DNA of 64,000 bases from Aureimonas ureilytica (GTDB lineage: Bacteria > Pseudomonadota > Alphaproteobacteria > Rhizobiales > Rhizobiaceae): contig NZ_LDQA01000028.1 of NCBI RefSeq assembly GCF_001475935.1, forward strand, positions 186,001 to 250,000. Reading direction: 5' to 3'. The position numbers and the translations under genes were made by a program. The notes beneath the pieces were generated by a model. It did not search any database. It worked only from the letters and a program-made list of their open reading frames with translations, and was not told where the DNA came from. Below are positions 15,294 through 24,559 of this stretch, piece by piece (position 1 is the stretch's first letter; every line of letters starts with the position of its first letter).

Positions 15294-16050
15294 GACTGTC
15301 GAGACCGGGCGCCATGGCGATGCGCAGCGAGCGCACGTCGCTGAGAAAGGCCGGGTCGAGCCCCTCGCCTTCCGTGCCCAGGAACAGAGCCCGCGCCCGG
15401 TGGGTGCCCAGTTCATGCAGGGCGATGTCGCCGGCCGGCGACAGGCACAGGCATTCGAAGCCCAGGCCCGCCAGCCAGGCGTGAATGGCCCGCACCCCCT
15501 CCATCCGCCGAAACGGGATGGTGAGGACCGAGCCGACGGAAACGCGGATGGATTTGCGATACAGCGGGTCGCAGGCCATCTGGTCGAGGATCACGGCGCC
15601 CACACCGAACGCATCGCCATTGCGAAACAGCGCTCCCATATTGTCGTGGTTCGACAGGCCGCAGGCGACGACGACAAAGCCCCTATCGCGCTGGATCGCG
15701 GATAGACGAGCATTCCAGTCCGCGTCGGTTTCTAGCTCGGCCGCGACACCATAGGCCAGAACGCCGCGATGAACCGGAAAGCCGGCGATCGCGTCGAAGA
15801 CTTCCGAATCGGCCACATAAATGGGCACGTCCGGCCCGAAGCTCGCCAAGCGTGGCTCCAATCCCGCCAGGCGATTGCGCAGGATGAGAAGCGCGCCCGC
15901 CCGAAAGCGCTCCGAGCGCGCGAGCTGATCCAGCACCACGCTGCCTTCCGCCATGAACCCGTCCCGCCCACGCAGGTCGCGGTCACGCACATCGCGAAAG
16001 GGCTCGATCCGTGGATCGGTGGGGTCGAAGATCTCGATGATGGGGGGCAT
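15226..16050 (-). CDS. TrmH/SpoU-family RNA methyltransferase
   Basis: 274 residues from ATG 16050; the longer open frame upstream is not coding. The N-terminal substrate-binding part is followed by an SPOUT domain with the three motifs of the family: NHDNMGALFRNGDAFG (motif 1), FLGTEGEGL (motif 2) and SLNVATSAAIALHHF (motif 3), which form the trefoil knot binding S-adenosylmethionine. It should 2'-O-methylate a ribose in rRNA or tRNA; target unknown. Its 3' end overlaps the 3' end of the coiled-coil gene. Confidence 0.9.
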   Translation of the reverse strand: MPPIIEIFDPTDPRIEPFRDVRDRDLRGRDGFMAEGSVVLDQLARSERFRAGALLILRNRLAGLEPRLASFGPDVPIYVADSEVFDAIAGFPVHRGVLAYGVAAELETDADWNARLSAIQRDRGFVVVACGLSNHDNMGALFRNGDAFGVGAVILDQMACDPLYRKSIRVSVGSVLTIPFRRMEGVRAIHAWLAGLGFECLCLSPAGDIALHELGTHRARALFLGTEGEGLDPAFLSDVRSLRIAMAPGLDSLNVATSAAIALHHFFSRRFEPS

Positions 16051-16149
16051 GGCTGTGCCGTCTTCCCTTGTGCTGCGACAGGGCGACGCGCCTTGGCCGG
16101 AGCCGAAAGGCGGGTGCCACGGCAAGGCTTGTCCTGTATGCGGGGGCGC

Positions 16150-16872
16150 ATGTCCACTGCGCCTGCCGCCATCGGCGAAACCGCCCTGTATCTGCCGGTC
16201 AAACGCTTTCTCGAAACGCTGGGCTTCAGCGTGAAGGGCGAGATTGGTTCCTGTGATCTTCTGGCGTTGAAGGACGGCGAGCCGCCCATTGTCGTGGTCT
16301 GCGAGTTGAAGCTTCAGTTCAATCTCGAACTCGTGCTGCAGGGCGTCGACCGCGCGCCCATGGCCGACGAAATCTGGCTGGCCGGCCCGTTGTCGGCACG
16401 CGGCAAGGGGCGCGAGGGCGATCGGCGTTTTCGCGATCTGTGCCGGCGGCTTGGCTTCGGCGTGCTGGCGGTGGATGGCAACGGCGGCGTCCATGTTCTC
16501 CTGTCGCCCGAATCGCCCGCCCCCCGCCGCAATGCCAAGCGCCGCTCGCGCCTCGTCGCCGAGCATCGACGCCGGCGCGGCGATCCGGCGACCGGCGGTG
16601 CCACCCGCCAACCGATCATGACGGCGTACCGGCAGGAGGCGCTGCGCTGTGCGCTGGCGCTCGAAAACGGCCCGAAGCGGCCGAAGGACCTGCGCCCCGC
16701 CTGTCCCAACGCGCAAAAAATCCTGCATCGAAATGTCTACGGCTGGTTCTCCAGCCCCGCGCGCGGCACTTACGAGCTGACGCCGGCCGGCTTCGAAGCG
16801 CTGAAGCGCTGGCCGCAGGAAGGAGACGGCGCCCCGAACGAAGCGCCGGCCAGCGCGTTGCAGGAGCCATGA
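16150..16872 (+). CDS. DUF2161 protein with nuclease-like fold
   Basis: 240 residues from ATG 16150 (another in-frame ATG at 16138). Residues 1-110 match the DUF2161 pattern: ETALYLPVKRFLETLGF, a strand with Asp in GSCDLLALKDGEPPIVVVCE followed by LKLQ. Asp ... Glu-x-Lys is the signature of PD-(D/E)XK nucleases. The C-terminal part, QEALRCALALENGPKRPKDL onward, looks like a winged helix. Function is not established. Its stop overlaps the start of the next gene (ATGA), implying translational coupling with the metallophosphoesterase. Confidence 0.78.
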   Translation: MSTAPAAIGETALYLPVKRFLETLGFSVKGEIGSCDLLALKDGEPPIVVVCELKLQFNLELVLQGVDRAPMADEIWLAGPLSARGKGREGDRRFRDLCRRLGFGVLAVDGNGGVHVLLSPESPAPRRNAKRRSRLVAEHRRRRGDPATGGATRQPIMTAYRQEALRCALALENGPKRPKDLRPACPNAQKILHRNVYGWFSSPARGTYELTPAGFEALKRWPQEGDGAPNEAPASALQEP

Positions 16873-17396
16873 TCTTCTTCACCGCCGACACGCATTTTTC
16901 CGATCCGCGCATTCTGCGCTTGGACAAGCGCCCCTTTCCCAACCTCGCCGCACATGACGACGCGCTGATCGAACAATGGAACGCGGCGGTCGGACCGGAG
17001 GACGAGGTCTGGCATCTCGGCGATTTCGCCAAAGGAACAGCCGACGAAAAGGCCACCCTTCTCGCTCGGCTCAACGGGCGCAAGCATCTCGTTGCGGGCA
17101 ACAATGACGACGAGGCGACGCTGAGCCTCCCCGGCTGGAGCAGCGTCTCGTCCTATCGGGAACTGGTGGTGGACGGCCGAAAGCTGGTGCTCTGCCACTA
17201 CGCGTTTCGAACCTGGAACGGCAGCGGCAAGGGAGCGCTCAATCTCCACGGCCATTCGCACGGCAAGCTGATGCCGATGTCCGGTCAGTATGATGTCGGG
17301 GTGGACGTGTTCCCGTTTCGGCCCGTGACGCTCGGCGACATTCTCATATCGCGACGGCGGCGAAAGCCGGAAACGACATCAGTGGGCGAGTTTTGA
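16869..17396 (+). CDS. Calcineurin-like metallophosphoesterase
   Basis: 175 residues. Metal-binding motifs are in order: FFTADTHFSDPR (D-x-H), WHLGDFAKG (GD), AGNNDDEATL (GN-N/H-D), CHYAFRTW and NLHGHSHGK (GHxH). It is a compact single-domain phosphoesterase of the type found in phage and bacterial DNA-repair or RNA-processing clusters; substrate unknown. It is coupled to the DUF2161 gene by a four-base overlap, so a joint nucleic-acid function is plausible but inferred. The last 18 bp overlap the convergent response-regulator gene. Confidence 0.88.
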   Translation: MIFFTADTHFSDPRILRLDKRPFPNLAAHDDALIEQWNAAVGPEDEVWHLGDFAKGTADEKATLLARLNGRKHLVAGNNDDEATLSLPGWSSVSSYRELVVDGRKLVLCHYAFRTWNGSGKGALNLHGHSHGKLMPMSGQYDVGVDVFPFRPVTLGDILISRRRRKPETTSVGEF

Positions 17397-17768
17397 GGAG
17401 ATGTTCCGCAGCGCCTGCACGATCGAGGCCGGCGGATAAGGCTTGGCGAAGAAGAGCCCGTTTTCCGGCAGATCTTCGTCCGTCACCTTCACATGGCCCG
17501 ATGCGATAAAGATCGAGACCGGAGGCCAACGGTCGCGCACCGCTTGGGCGAGCTTCAATCCGTCCATGGAACCAGGCATATCGACATCGGTGAAAAGGAC
17601 GCGGATGTCGGAATGACGCTCCAGAAGCCGGATCGCCTCGTCTGCGTTCGACGCCGCATAGGCCTTGAACCCTGCCTCCTCCACGAGATCGACCGCGTCC
17701 CACAGCAGAAGAGGTTCATCTTCCACGACGAGTACGGCGAAATGGTTCGGGTCGAAGGATTGGGCCAT
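17379..17768 (-). CDS. Stand-alone response regulator receiver
   Basis: 129 residues, a single receiver domain. The acidic pocket is VVEDEPLLL, the phosphoacceptor Asp is in LFTDVDMPGSMDGL, the Thr/Ser position is FIASGH and the conserved Lys is LFFAKPYPPASI. No output domain follows, so it acts by protein contact or as a phosphate sink, as is common in rhizobial HWE-kinase systems. No kinase is adjacent. It overlaps the metallophosphoesterase gene at the 3' ends. Confidence 0.9.
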   Translation of the reverse strand: MAQSFDPNHFAVLVVEDEPLLLWDAVDLVEEAGFKAYAASNADEAIRLLERHSDIRVLFTDVDMPGSMDGLKLAQAVRDRWPPVSIFIASGHVKVTDEDLPENGLFFAKPYPPASIVQALRNISSKLAH

Positions 17769-18171
17769 GATGAGAAAATGCTTAGAACGGAGGCTCTGGT
17801 TCAGGACGCAGTGACGGACGATAGAAGGATTTCAAACTGAGCCTTCAAAGGCGTAAACACGGTGCTGTCGCAAGTCCCGCGAGGGATCTTTCAAACAGGA
17901 ATATGAGCAGCCAACCATGCGCCTCCCAGGAAGAGCGGGCCCGATCTTCCTGGGAGGCGCATGGGCATCCTCCCCTTTTCAAGCTTCTGCCTCCGTCGCT
18001 CTCACGTTTGACAACGGGCGTGATCTAATCGTGATCTTTCGCGAAGCGACCATCTGTCTTTCACTTATTCGTGAAATCCAGAGAGAAGGTGAGGATTCCA
18101 GCCCCTCGGAACAAGAGGCTGACTTGGGATCGAAGACGGGATTGCCGGGGACGAAACTTTGCCGACCATCA
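17769..18171. other. Intergenic region without recognisable gene
   Basis: About 400 bp between the response regulator and ybaN contain no supportable coding frame. The only structure I see is the perfect palindrome at 17915-17964. Confidence 0.55.
17915..17964. repeat. Perfect 20-bp inverted repeat with 10-base loop
   Basis: Arms 17915-17934 and 17945-17964 are perfectly complementary over 20 bp; the loop is GCGGGCCCGA. No T-run follows either arm, so it is not a classical terminator. It may be a palindromic repeat element, a protein site or a structured RNA. Confidence 0.85.
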
Positions 18172-18645
18172 TCACGCGGACGGCCGCGTCACGAGATAGG
18201 ACGCCACGCAGACGAGAATGAGACCGATGGTCCAGAGCGCGAGAGCCGGCGCACCGCTGACGAACAAGAGCGCGTAGCTCAGCGCCATTGAGCCGACCGC
18301 AAGACATTTGGCCTTCACGGGCACGGCGCGCCGCTCGCGCCAATTGCGCAAGGTTGGCCCGAAACGCGGATCGCGCTCCACGCGCGCGGCCCATTCCGGA
18401 GAGCCACGACCGAAGGCCCAAACGGAGAGAAGGGCAAAAGGCGTGGCGGGCAGGCCCGGCAGCACCACACCCGCGATCGCCAACCCCAGGCTGACAAATC
18501 CCAATGTCCGATAGGCCATTCGCGCAGCCCGGCCGACGACATGGGTGGACGTGAGGGTCGCAGTATCTGCGCAGACCGCCTCGTCGGCCGGCATGGCGAG
18601 CGCTGGCGCGGGATTGTGATGGGGGATCATTTTCTCCGCCAGCAT
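18172..18645 (-). CDS. YbaN-family inner membrane protein (DUF454)
   Basis: 157 residues. After a 45-residue lead come three to four hydrophobic helices: RTLGFVSLGLAIAGVVLPGL, PFALLSVWAFGRGSPEW, and a C-terminal pair around ALSYALLFVSGAPALALW. VLPGLPATPFALLSVWAFGRG is the DUF454 signature; the RNWRERRAVP loop is also typical. The cellular role of YbaN proteins is unknown. It stands alone on the minus strand. Confidence 0.85.
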   Translation of the reverse strand: MLAEKMIPHHNPAPALAMPADEAVCADTATLTSTHVVGRAARMAYRTLGFVSLGLAIAGVVLPGLPATPFALLSVWAFGRGSPEWAARVERDPRFGPTLRNWRERRAVPVKAKCLAVGSMALSYALLFVSGAPALALWTIGLILVCVASYLVTRPSA

Positions 18646-18886
18646 ACGCCTTCCGTTCCTTTCCGCGCATCATTCGCCCCGCTTGGTTCTGATCCATCGA
18701 ACCACGCAGAGGAACAAGCTTGGAAGACGTTTCGACCGAGGGGGGTTCCCGTTTCGTGTCGAAGCCTATGAATCCTGTTCGGATTTTGAAGACGATTTCG
18801 CGAAAAAGAAGGAGACGGGGTCGATTTCGCTCGTTAACCTCCCTTGCGTCATCTGCCCTCACCGGGCCAGCCAAGAGGATGTCAAC

Positions 18887-19012
18887 GTGGAGTTCACGCT
18901 GCTCGCTTCCGTCGCAACCGCCTGTCTCGGCGCATCGGCGCTCGTCTGGATCGCCCGCTCCCGCATGGAGACTGCCCGCGTAGCGGTGCGAGCGCGCAAA
19001 GCCCGCCGCTGA
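18887..19012 (+). CDS. Possible 41-residue single-membrane-span protein
   Basis: GTG 18887 has AGAGGAT about eight bases upstream. The 41-residue product starts MEFTLLASVATACLGASALV, a membrane helix, and ends in a strongly basic Arg/Lys tail (RVAVRARKARR) that would sit in the cytoplasm. A longer frame from 18683 has no better start. TTAACC at 18835-18840 is a CtrA-like half-site. I do not recognise it; the case rests on ribosome-binding site, helix and tail. Confidence 0.35.
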   Translation: MEFTLLASVATACLGASALVWIARSRMETARVAVRARKARR

Positions 19013-19442
19013 CGCGGCGAGCCACCCAGAGAGGAAAGGGCGCGGCGCGATCGGTTCGGTCGCCCGGCGTGGTAGGCATCCCATATGGGACGATGCGGAC
19101 GTGCCGAAGCGGCCATCGGCTCACCGGCTATGGGCTGCATTGTGTTTCCTCGATATAGTCCGAGTGGAATGGGCTGAGCACGCAGAGCCGTCGAGACAGG
19201 CGCGACTATGCGACCGGCCTATTCTCTTGTCTCTCGTGGAAACGCGTGCGAGCCGAAACCTCAGCCGTCAAGCAAAGCGCCAGACCTGGCGCGCCGGAGC
19301 CCACCCCGTGCGTCTGACTCCGCGACATATGGCGAGCGAGACTTGATCGGCTGTCGCCCATCGCAATGATGACGGACACGAGCACACGTCAAACCGCAGA
19401 CGGTTTGGCTTTCGTCGATCGCTCATTTTGAAGATATCAAAC
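19013..19442. other. Intergenic region upstream of the tRNA genes
   Basis: A 430-bp stretch in which I see no credible coding frame, RNA structure or repeat. It lies downstream of the first tRNA-Glu gene on that gene's strand. Confidence 0.5.
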
Positions 19443-19517
19443 TGGTACGCCCAAGGGGAATCGAACCCCTGTTTGCGCCGTGAGAGGGCGCCGTCCTAAC
19501 CGCTAGACGATGGGCGC
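19443..19517 (-). tRNA. tRNA-Glu (CTC anticodon), copy 1
   Basis: The minus-strand 75-nt sequence begins GCGCCCATCG and ends TTGGGCGTACCA. Acceptor, D arm, anticodon stem GCGCC/GGCGC with loop CTCTCAC, and T-arm with GTTCGATTC are all intact. The anticodon CTC reads GAG. CCA is encoded. Confidence 0.96.
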
Positions 19518-19778
19518 GAACCAGTGAGGGGCTGTATAGCGGCAGCGGGCTTGGGCCGCAAGCCCTATTTCAAATGGGCTCACAAACCTGCCGCCCTACG
19601 GCAAACGGCAGGCGACATGCCCCGGCCCGATAGGCATTCTACAGCTTGCCGTCCCCCAAAAGGCATAAGAAACGAGCGAAACCGCCGCCTGTCGTCAGCA
19701 GGCAGCAACGACCACAGCCAGAAACGCGAGCGCCACAGCGTTGCGCGTCCGAACATCAAGGAAGGAGAGGATTTCTAT

Positions 19779-19853
19779 TGGTACGCCCAAGGGGAATCGA
19801 ACCCCTGTTTGCGCCGTGAGAGGGCGCCGTCCTAACCGCTAGACGATGGGCGC
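19779..19853 (-). tRNA. tRNA-Glu (CTC anticodon), copy 2
   Basis: Identical over all 75 nt to the copy at 19443-19517, with a few matching bases beyond the 5' end. A recent tandem duplication with a 261-bp spacer explains this. There is no open reading frame of interest between the two. Confidence 0.96.
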
Positions 19854-19903
19854 GAACCAATGAGAGCCGTATAGCTGCGGCGACCGGTAGCCGCAAGCCC
19901 TTT

Positions 19904-20269
19904 TTAGGGCGCGGAGGAATTCGTGGCGCCCAAGTCGGCGCGGATGGGATAGCGAGACACGACCTCCCCCGTCGCGCGGCTGACGAGAAGAATCTCCTGC
20001 CTTCCGCCGGCTTCGACCCGCAGGAGGATCGCGTCCGCGCCGAGGCTCGATTCGAGAATGCGAGCGTCCGCAGGCAGGTGGATCGGCGCGCCGCGCTCGG
20101 CTAGGGCCGTGACGGTCGGACCCGAGCTGCGATAGACAACGGCGCTCAGAACCGCGATAAGACCCACGAACAGCACGGCGATCGACAGCGCCAGAAGCCG
20201 CACCATCTTGCGCCGGATCTTTTCGAAGGCCGGGTCCAGGGGGGGCTGCGCACCCGTCTCGTCGTTCAT
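19904..20269 (-). CDS. Small inner-membrane protein (DUF6476-like)
   Basis: 121 residues from ATG 20269 (ATG 20305 in frame is possible). A short acidic lead is followed by one membrane helix (LLALSIAVLFVGLIAVLSAV) and a periplasmic part with ARILESSLGADAILLRVEAG and GRQEILLVSRATGEVVSRYP. Small proteins of this shape are found divergent from rluD-type genes in Rhizobiales; the DUF6476 label is from memory of that context. The start overlaps the divergent pseudouridine synthase start. Confidence 0.7.
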   Translation of the reverse strand: MNDETGAQPPLDPAFEKIRRKMVRLLALSIAVLFVGLIAVLSAVVYRSSGPTVTALAERGAPIHLPADARILESSLGADAILLRVEAGGRQEILLVSRATGEVVSRYPIRADLGATNSSAP

Positions 20270-21341
20270 GACTGTCTTGTCCGGTTTATCGTGGGAGGTT
20301 GCCATTCCGGCTGTTGGTACAAGCGGATCGGAAGCGGACGCAAGCTGCTTCCTCGTGTCGGAGGAAGATGCCGGCAAGCGTCTCGACCAGTTTCTGGCCC
20401 AAGCGCTGGATGGCGAATTGTCGCGTTCGCGCATCCAGTCGCTGATCGAGGCGGGGCAAGTCTGCATCGACGAAGCCCCCGTCCTCTCTCCCAAGCGGCG
20501 AATGCAGCCGGGCGAATCCGTGTCGCTCGAAATGCCCGAACCCGAGGCGCCCGAGCCCGAGCCCGAGAATATCCCGATCACGATCCTTTATGAGGATGCC
20601 GATCTCGTCGTGATCGACAAACCGGCCGGGCTCGTCGTGCATCCCGGCCCCGGCAACTGGACGGGAACCCTCGTCAACGCCCTCCTCTATCATTGCGGCG
20701 ACACACTTTCCGGCATTGGTGGCGTGCGCCGGCCGGGCATCGTGCATCGGCTGGACAAGGACACGAGCGGCGTCATGGTGGTGGCCAAGAACGATCTGGC
20801 TCATCGTTCGCTGGCCGATCAGTTCGCGGCTCACGGCTCGGACGGGCGCATGGAGCGGGCCTATCAGGCGGTTGTCTGGGGCATTCCGCTGCGCCCGATC
20901 GGCACGGTGGACGCGCCGCTCGGCCGCTCCAACACCGACCGCACCAAGCGGACCGTGGTGAAGGAAGGCCGCGCCGACGCGCGCCATGCGGTGACGCATT
21001 TCGAGGTTCTGGAGCGCTACGGCGAGGGTGCGACCAGCGCCTCGCTCGTCGCCTGCATTCTGGAAACGGGGCGCACGCATCAGATCCGCGTCCACATGTC
21101 CCATATCGGCCATCCGCTGGTCGGCGACGAAACCTACGGCGCGCGTCTGAAGACCAAGGCCAAGAAGTTCGGCTCGGCGGCCGAGGTGATCGGCGCGTTC
21201 CCGCGTCAGGCGCTGCATGCCTTCCGTCTGGTCTTCGAACATCCGACCACGGGTGAGCCGATGGAATTCGAGACGGATCTGCCTGATGATCTAGAGGAAC
21301 TTGTGGAAGCCCTCAGGCATTTCACCCCCGACGCCGCGTAA
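20268..21341 (+). CDS. rluD: 23S rRNA pseudouridine synthase, RluA/RluD family
   Basis: 357 residues from ATG 20268. An S4-like RNA-binding domain (RLDQFLAQALDGELSRSRIQ) precedes the synthase domain with the catalytic Asp in the signature HRLDKDTSGVMVVAKN, then GRTHQIRVHMSHIGHPLVGD. The enzyme isomerises uridines in 23S rRNA helix 69 if it is a true RluD; RluA/RluC specificity cannot be excluded. The N-terminus is about 25 residues longer than the conserved start. It is upstream of rpoH on the same strand with a 208-bp gap, so probably separate. Confidence 0.9.
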   Translation: MTVLSGLSWEVAIPAVGTSGSEADASCFLVSEEDAGKRLDQFLAQALDGELSRSRIQSLIEAGQVCIDEAPVLSPKRRMQPGESVSLEMPEPEAPEPEPENIPITILYEDADLVVIDKPAGLVVHPGPGNWTGTLVNALLYHCGDTLSGIGGVRRPGIVHRLDKDTSGVMVVAKNDLAHRSLADQFAAHGSDGRMERAYQAVVWGIPLRPIGTVDAPLGRSNTDRTKRTVVKEGRADARHAVTHFEVLERYGEGATSASLVACILETGRTHQIRVHMSHIGHPLVGDETYGARLKTKAKKFGSAAEVIGAFPRQALHAFRLVFEHPTTGEPMEFETDLPDDLEELVEALRHFTPDAA

Positions 21342-21549
21342 AGGATAGCGGATCGCCGGTCTCTCGAAACGACCCGCTCCGAGCGTCAATGGTGGGTGAA
21401 CGATTTGTAACCTCGTTCGCCCTCATGAGGCCGTGCAATACGGCTATCGGATCACCATATCGGAGTGGAAGGGTTTGCGCCTGCGGGGCAGACCATCAGG
21501 CGACCGGCTCGGCCACGAGCGATCGCCGACAGAGAAGGAGGGTTCCCTT

Positions 21550-22461
21550 ATGGCGAGAGCCAATCTTCCGAGCATTGCGTCGGGCGAAGGCGGTCTGGCG
21601 CGTTATCTCGATGAGATCCGCCGGTTTCCCATGTTGGAGCCGCAGGAAGAATACATGCTGGCCAAGCGCTATGCCGAGCACGACGATCGTGGCGCGGCGC
21701 ATCGACTGGTGACGAGCCATCTGCGTCTCGTGGCGAAGATCGCCATGGGCTATCGCGGCTATGGCTTGCCGATCGGCGAAGTCGTGTCGGAAGGCAATGT
21801 CGGTCTGATGCAGGCGGTGAAGCGCTTCGATCCCGATCGCGGCTTCCGTCTCGCGACCTACGCGATGTGGTGGATCAAGGCTTCGATCCAGGAATATATC
21901 CTGCGGTCGTGGAGCCTTGTGAAAATGGGCACGACGGCCAATCAGAAGCGCCTATTCTTTAATCTGCGGAAGATGAAGAGCCGCATTCAAGCGCTGGACG
22001 AGGGCGACCTTCGCCCTGACCAAGTGCAGCAGATCGCGACCCAGCTCGGCGTCAGCGAGGAAGAGGTCGTCTCGATGAACCGCCGCCTGTCCGGCGACGC
22101 CTCGCTCAACGCGCCCATCCGCGCGACCGAGGGCGAAAGCGGCGAGTGGCAGGATTGGCTGGTGGATCAGTCCGAAAGCCAGGAAGACATCCTGGTCGAG
22201 CAGGACGAGCTGGATCAGCGGCGGGGCATGTTGCGCTCGGCCATGAACGTGCTCAACGACCGCGAGCGCCGCATCTTCGAGGCGCGCCGCCTCGCGGAAG
22301 ACCCGATCACGCTGGAAGCTTTGTCCGGAGAGTTCGACATCAGCCGCGAGCGCGTGCGCCAGATCGAGGTGCGCGCCTTCGAGAAGGTCCAGAAGGCCGT
22401 GAAGGACACGGCCGAGGCCGCGCGTCGCCAGTTGCGGGTCGTCTCCGAAGCGACGGCCTGA
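21550..22461 (+). CDS. rpoH: RNA polymerase heat-shock sigma factor RpoH
   Basis: 303 residues from ATG 21550 with GGAGG nine bases before. Region 1.2/2 is normal (YLDEIRRFPMLEPQEEYMLA, RLATYAMWWIKASIQEYILR), and the RpoH box is present as QKRLFFNLRKMKSRI, which separates it from RpoD. Region 4 ends with SRERVRQIEVRAFEKVQKAV. It directs heat-shock genes such as chaperones and ftsH, which is also in this window. A terminator follows at 22486-22516. Confidence 0.97.
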   Translation: MARANLPSIASGEGGLARYLDEIRRFPMLEPQEEYMLAKRYAEHDDRGAAHRLVTSHLRLVAKIAMGYRGYGLPIGEVVSEGNVGLMQAVKRFDPDRGFRLATYAMWWIKASIQEYILRSWSLVKMGTTANQKRLFFNLRKMKSRIQALDEGDLRPDQVQQIATQLGVSEEEVVSMNRRLSGDASLNAPIRATEGESGEWQDWLVDQSESQEDILVEQDELDQRRGMLRSAMNVLNDRERRIFEARRLAEDPITLEALSGEFDISRERVRQIEVRAFEKVQKAVKDTAEAARRQLRVVSEATA

Positions 22462-22485
22462 TCGGGCATATGACCATGAATGAAC

Positions 22486-22516
22486 GAAGCCTCCGGTTCC
22501 GCCGGGGGCTTTTTCT
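22486..22516 (+). terminator. Rho-independent terminator of rpoH
   Basis: AAGCCTCCGG ... CCGGGGGCTTTTT hairpin with T-run, 24 bp after the rpoH stop. Confidence 0.88.
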
Positions 22517-22608
22517 TTGCCCAAATGGCCGCGCGTAAAAAGGTGAAGGAGTGCTTGCGATCAAGAGCCCGATCCACGACATTCCGGCGCGACGATGCGG
22601 AGTTTCCC

Positions 22609-24489
22609 ATGCCAGATCCCGGACGCGCAGCCGCGCGCTCCAGCGCCACTGATGCCCTGTTCTCGGAGGCCGGCGCCTCGAACAACGACCCGACCCATAT
22701 TCTGCAAACCGTGTTCGGCCATCCGGGCTTTCGCGGCCAGCAAGGCGCGGTCGTGGAACAGGTCGTCTCGGGCGGCGATGCGCTGGTTCTGTTTCCGACC
22801 GGCGCGGGCAAATCGATCTGCTATCAGGTGCCGGCCCTCTGCCGGCCCGGTGTCGCCATCGTCATCTCTCCCTTGATTGCCTTGATGCGCGATCAGGTTC
22901 AGGCGCTGCGCCAGCTCGGCATTCGCGCGGCCTCACTCAACTCCGCACAGAGCGAGGACGAGCGCAACGCCATCTGGCGCGATCTGACGAGCGGCCAGCT
23001 CGACCTTCTCTATGTCACGCCCGAGCGGATGACGGCCGAGGGCTTTCGCCGCACCTTGTCGCGCCTCGACATCTCGCTCTTCGCGATCGACGAAGCCCAT
23101 TGCGTCAGCCAATGGGGCCATGATTTCCGGCCGGAATATCGCGAGTTGGCGAGTCTTGCCGACGAGTTCCCCCATGTGCCCCGTGTCGCGCTGACGGCGA
23201 CCGCCGATGCCGCGACGCGGGCCGACATTGCCGAGCGGCTGCGCCTCGAACATGCACCGGTCTTCGCCACGTCCTTCGACCGGCCCAATATCCGCTATGC
23301 GATTGTCGAGCGCGACAATGCGCGCAAGCAGCTTCTCCAGTTCCTTCAGGGGCATAAGGGCAATAGCGGCATCGTCTATTGCCTGTCGCGCCGCAAGGTG
23401 GAGGAAACGGCCGAGTGGCTGAACGCGCAAGGCATCTATGCCCTGCCCTACCATGCCGGCATGGAGCCGGAGGTGAAGGCGCGCCATCAGGACGCCTTCC
23501 TGCGCGAGGAAAACCTTTGCCTCGTCGCGACCGTCGCCTTCGGCATGGGCATCGACAAGCCGGACGTGCGCTTCGTCGCCCATCTCGACCTGCCGTCCTC
23601 GGTCGAGGCCTATTATCAGGAAACGGGGCGCGCGGGCCGCGACGGCCAGCCCTCCGAAGCCTGGATGGCTTATGGCTTGCAGGATGTCGTCCAGCGGCGG
23701 CGGATGATCGACGAGAGCGGCTCGGAGGAAACGATCAAGCGGGTGGAGCGCGGCAAGCTCGACGCGCTGCTCGGCATCTGCGAGACGCCCGAATGCCGGC
23801 GCGCGGCGATCCTGCGCCATTTCGGCGAGGCGCATGACGGGCGTTGCGGCAATTGCGACACCTGCCTTTCGCCTGTCGAAACCTGGGATGGAACGGACGC
23901 AGCGGTCAAACTCATGGCCGCCGTGTATCGCACGGGCGAGCGCTTCGGCCTCGCCTATGTCATCGACGTGCTCACCGGCAAGGCGAGTGACAAGGTGCGC
24001 CAGAACGGGCACGACACGATCCCCGTCTTCGGGCAGGGGCGCGATCTCGACGCGCGCGCCTGGAATTCCGTTGCTCGGCAGCTGACGGCGGCCAGCCTGC
24101 TCTTGGTAGATCACCAATCCTATGGCGCGCTGTATCTCGGCGAAGGCGCGCGCGCGGTCTTCAAGGGCGAGCGGCGCATCGTCCTGCGGAAGGACCGCAC
24201 GCGCAAGGCGACCGAGTTCCGCCGCTCCGCTCCGGTGGCGGACGGACTGAGCCAGGAAAGCGCCTTCATCTTCGAAACCTTGCGCAAGCTGCGCTCGCGC
24301 TTGTCGCGGGAACAGAGCCTGCCCGCCTATATGGTCTTTTCCGACGCGACGCTGCGCGCCATGGCGGAGCTGCGACCGGGCACGTTGCGCTTGATGGGAA
24401 AGGTTCCGGGCGTCGGCGCGGCCAAGCTGGAGCGCTATGGCGAGCTCTTTCTCCAGGCGATCCGCGACGCCGAAGAGGCCATGCCCTGA
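22609..24489 (+). CDS. recQ: ATP-dependent DNA helicase RecQ
   Basis: 626 residues from ATG 22609, which has CGGAG eight bases upstream; the frame upstream runs through the rpoH terminator. The helicase domain has Walker [15 protein letters not shown], the DEAH box [19 protein letters not shown] and [12 protein letters not shown] (motif VI). The zinc cluster ([21 protein letters not shown]), a winged helix and a C-terminal HRDC domain ([20 protein letters not shown]) complete the standard RecQ form. It unwinds DNA 3' to 5' in recombination and fork repair. Confidence 0.97.
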   Translation: MPDPGRAAARSSATDALFSEAGASNNDPTHILQTVFGHPGFRGQQGAVVEQVVSGGDALVLFPTGAGKSICYQVPALCRPGVAIVISPLIALMRDQVQALRQLGIRAASLNSAQSEDERNAIWRDLTSGQLDLLYVTPERMTAEGFRRTLSRLDISLFAIDEAHCVSQWGHDFRPEYRELASLADEFPHVPRVALTATADAATRADIAERLRLEHAPVFATSFDRPNIRYAIVERDNARKQLLQFLQGHKGNSGIVYCLSRRKVEETAEWLNAQGIYALPYHAGMEPEVKARHQDAFLREENLCLVATVAFGMGIDKPDVRFVAHLDLPSSVEAYYQETGRAGRDGQPSEAWMAYGLQDVVQRRRMIDESGSEETIKRVERGKLDALLGICETPECRRAAILRHFGEAHDGRCGNCDTCLSPVETWDGTDAAVKLMAAVYRTGERFGLAYVIDVLTGKASDKVRQNGHDTIPVFGQGRDLDARAWNSVARQLTAASLLLVDHQSYGALYLGEGARAVFKGERRIVLRKDRTRKATEFRRSAPVADGLSQESAFIFETLRKLRSRLSREQSLPAYMVFSDATLRAMAELRPGTLRLMGKVPGVGAAKLERYGELFLQAIRDAEEAMP

Positions 24490-24511
24490 CATCGGAGTCT
24501 CCCGCCCACTG

Positions 24512-24541
24512 AAAAAGGCCCCTCCGGAGGAAGGGCCTTTT
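24512..24541. terminator. Bidirectional terminator between recQ and the yfdX gene
   Basis: AAAAAGGCCC and GGGCCTTTT form a strong stem with T-runs on both strands between convergent genes. Confidence 0.9.
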
Positions 24542-24559
24542 GAGCCGACGCGTCACGGG

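Noticed and set aside
15226-16728. 500-codon version of the TrmH gene
   Set aside because: The N-terminal 226 codons overlap the DUF2161 gene antisense; conserved sequence starts at ATG 16050.
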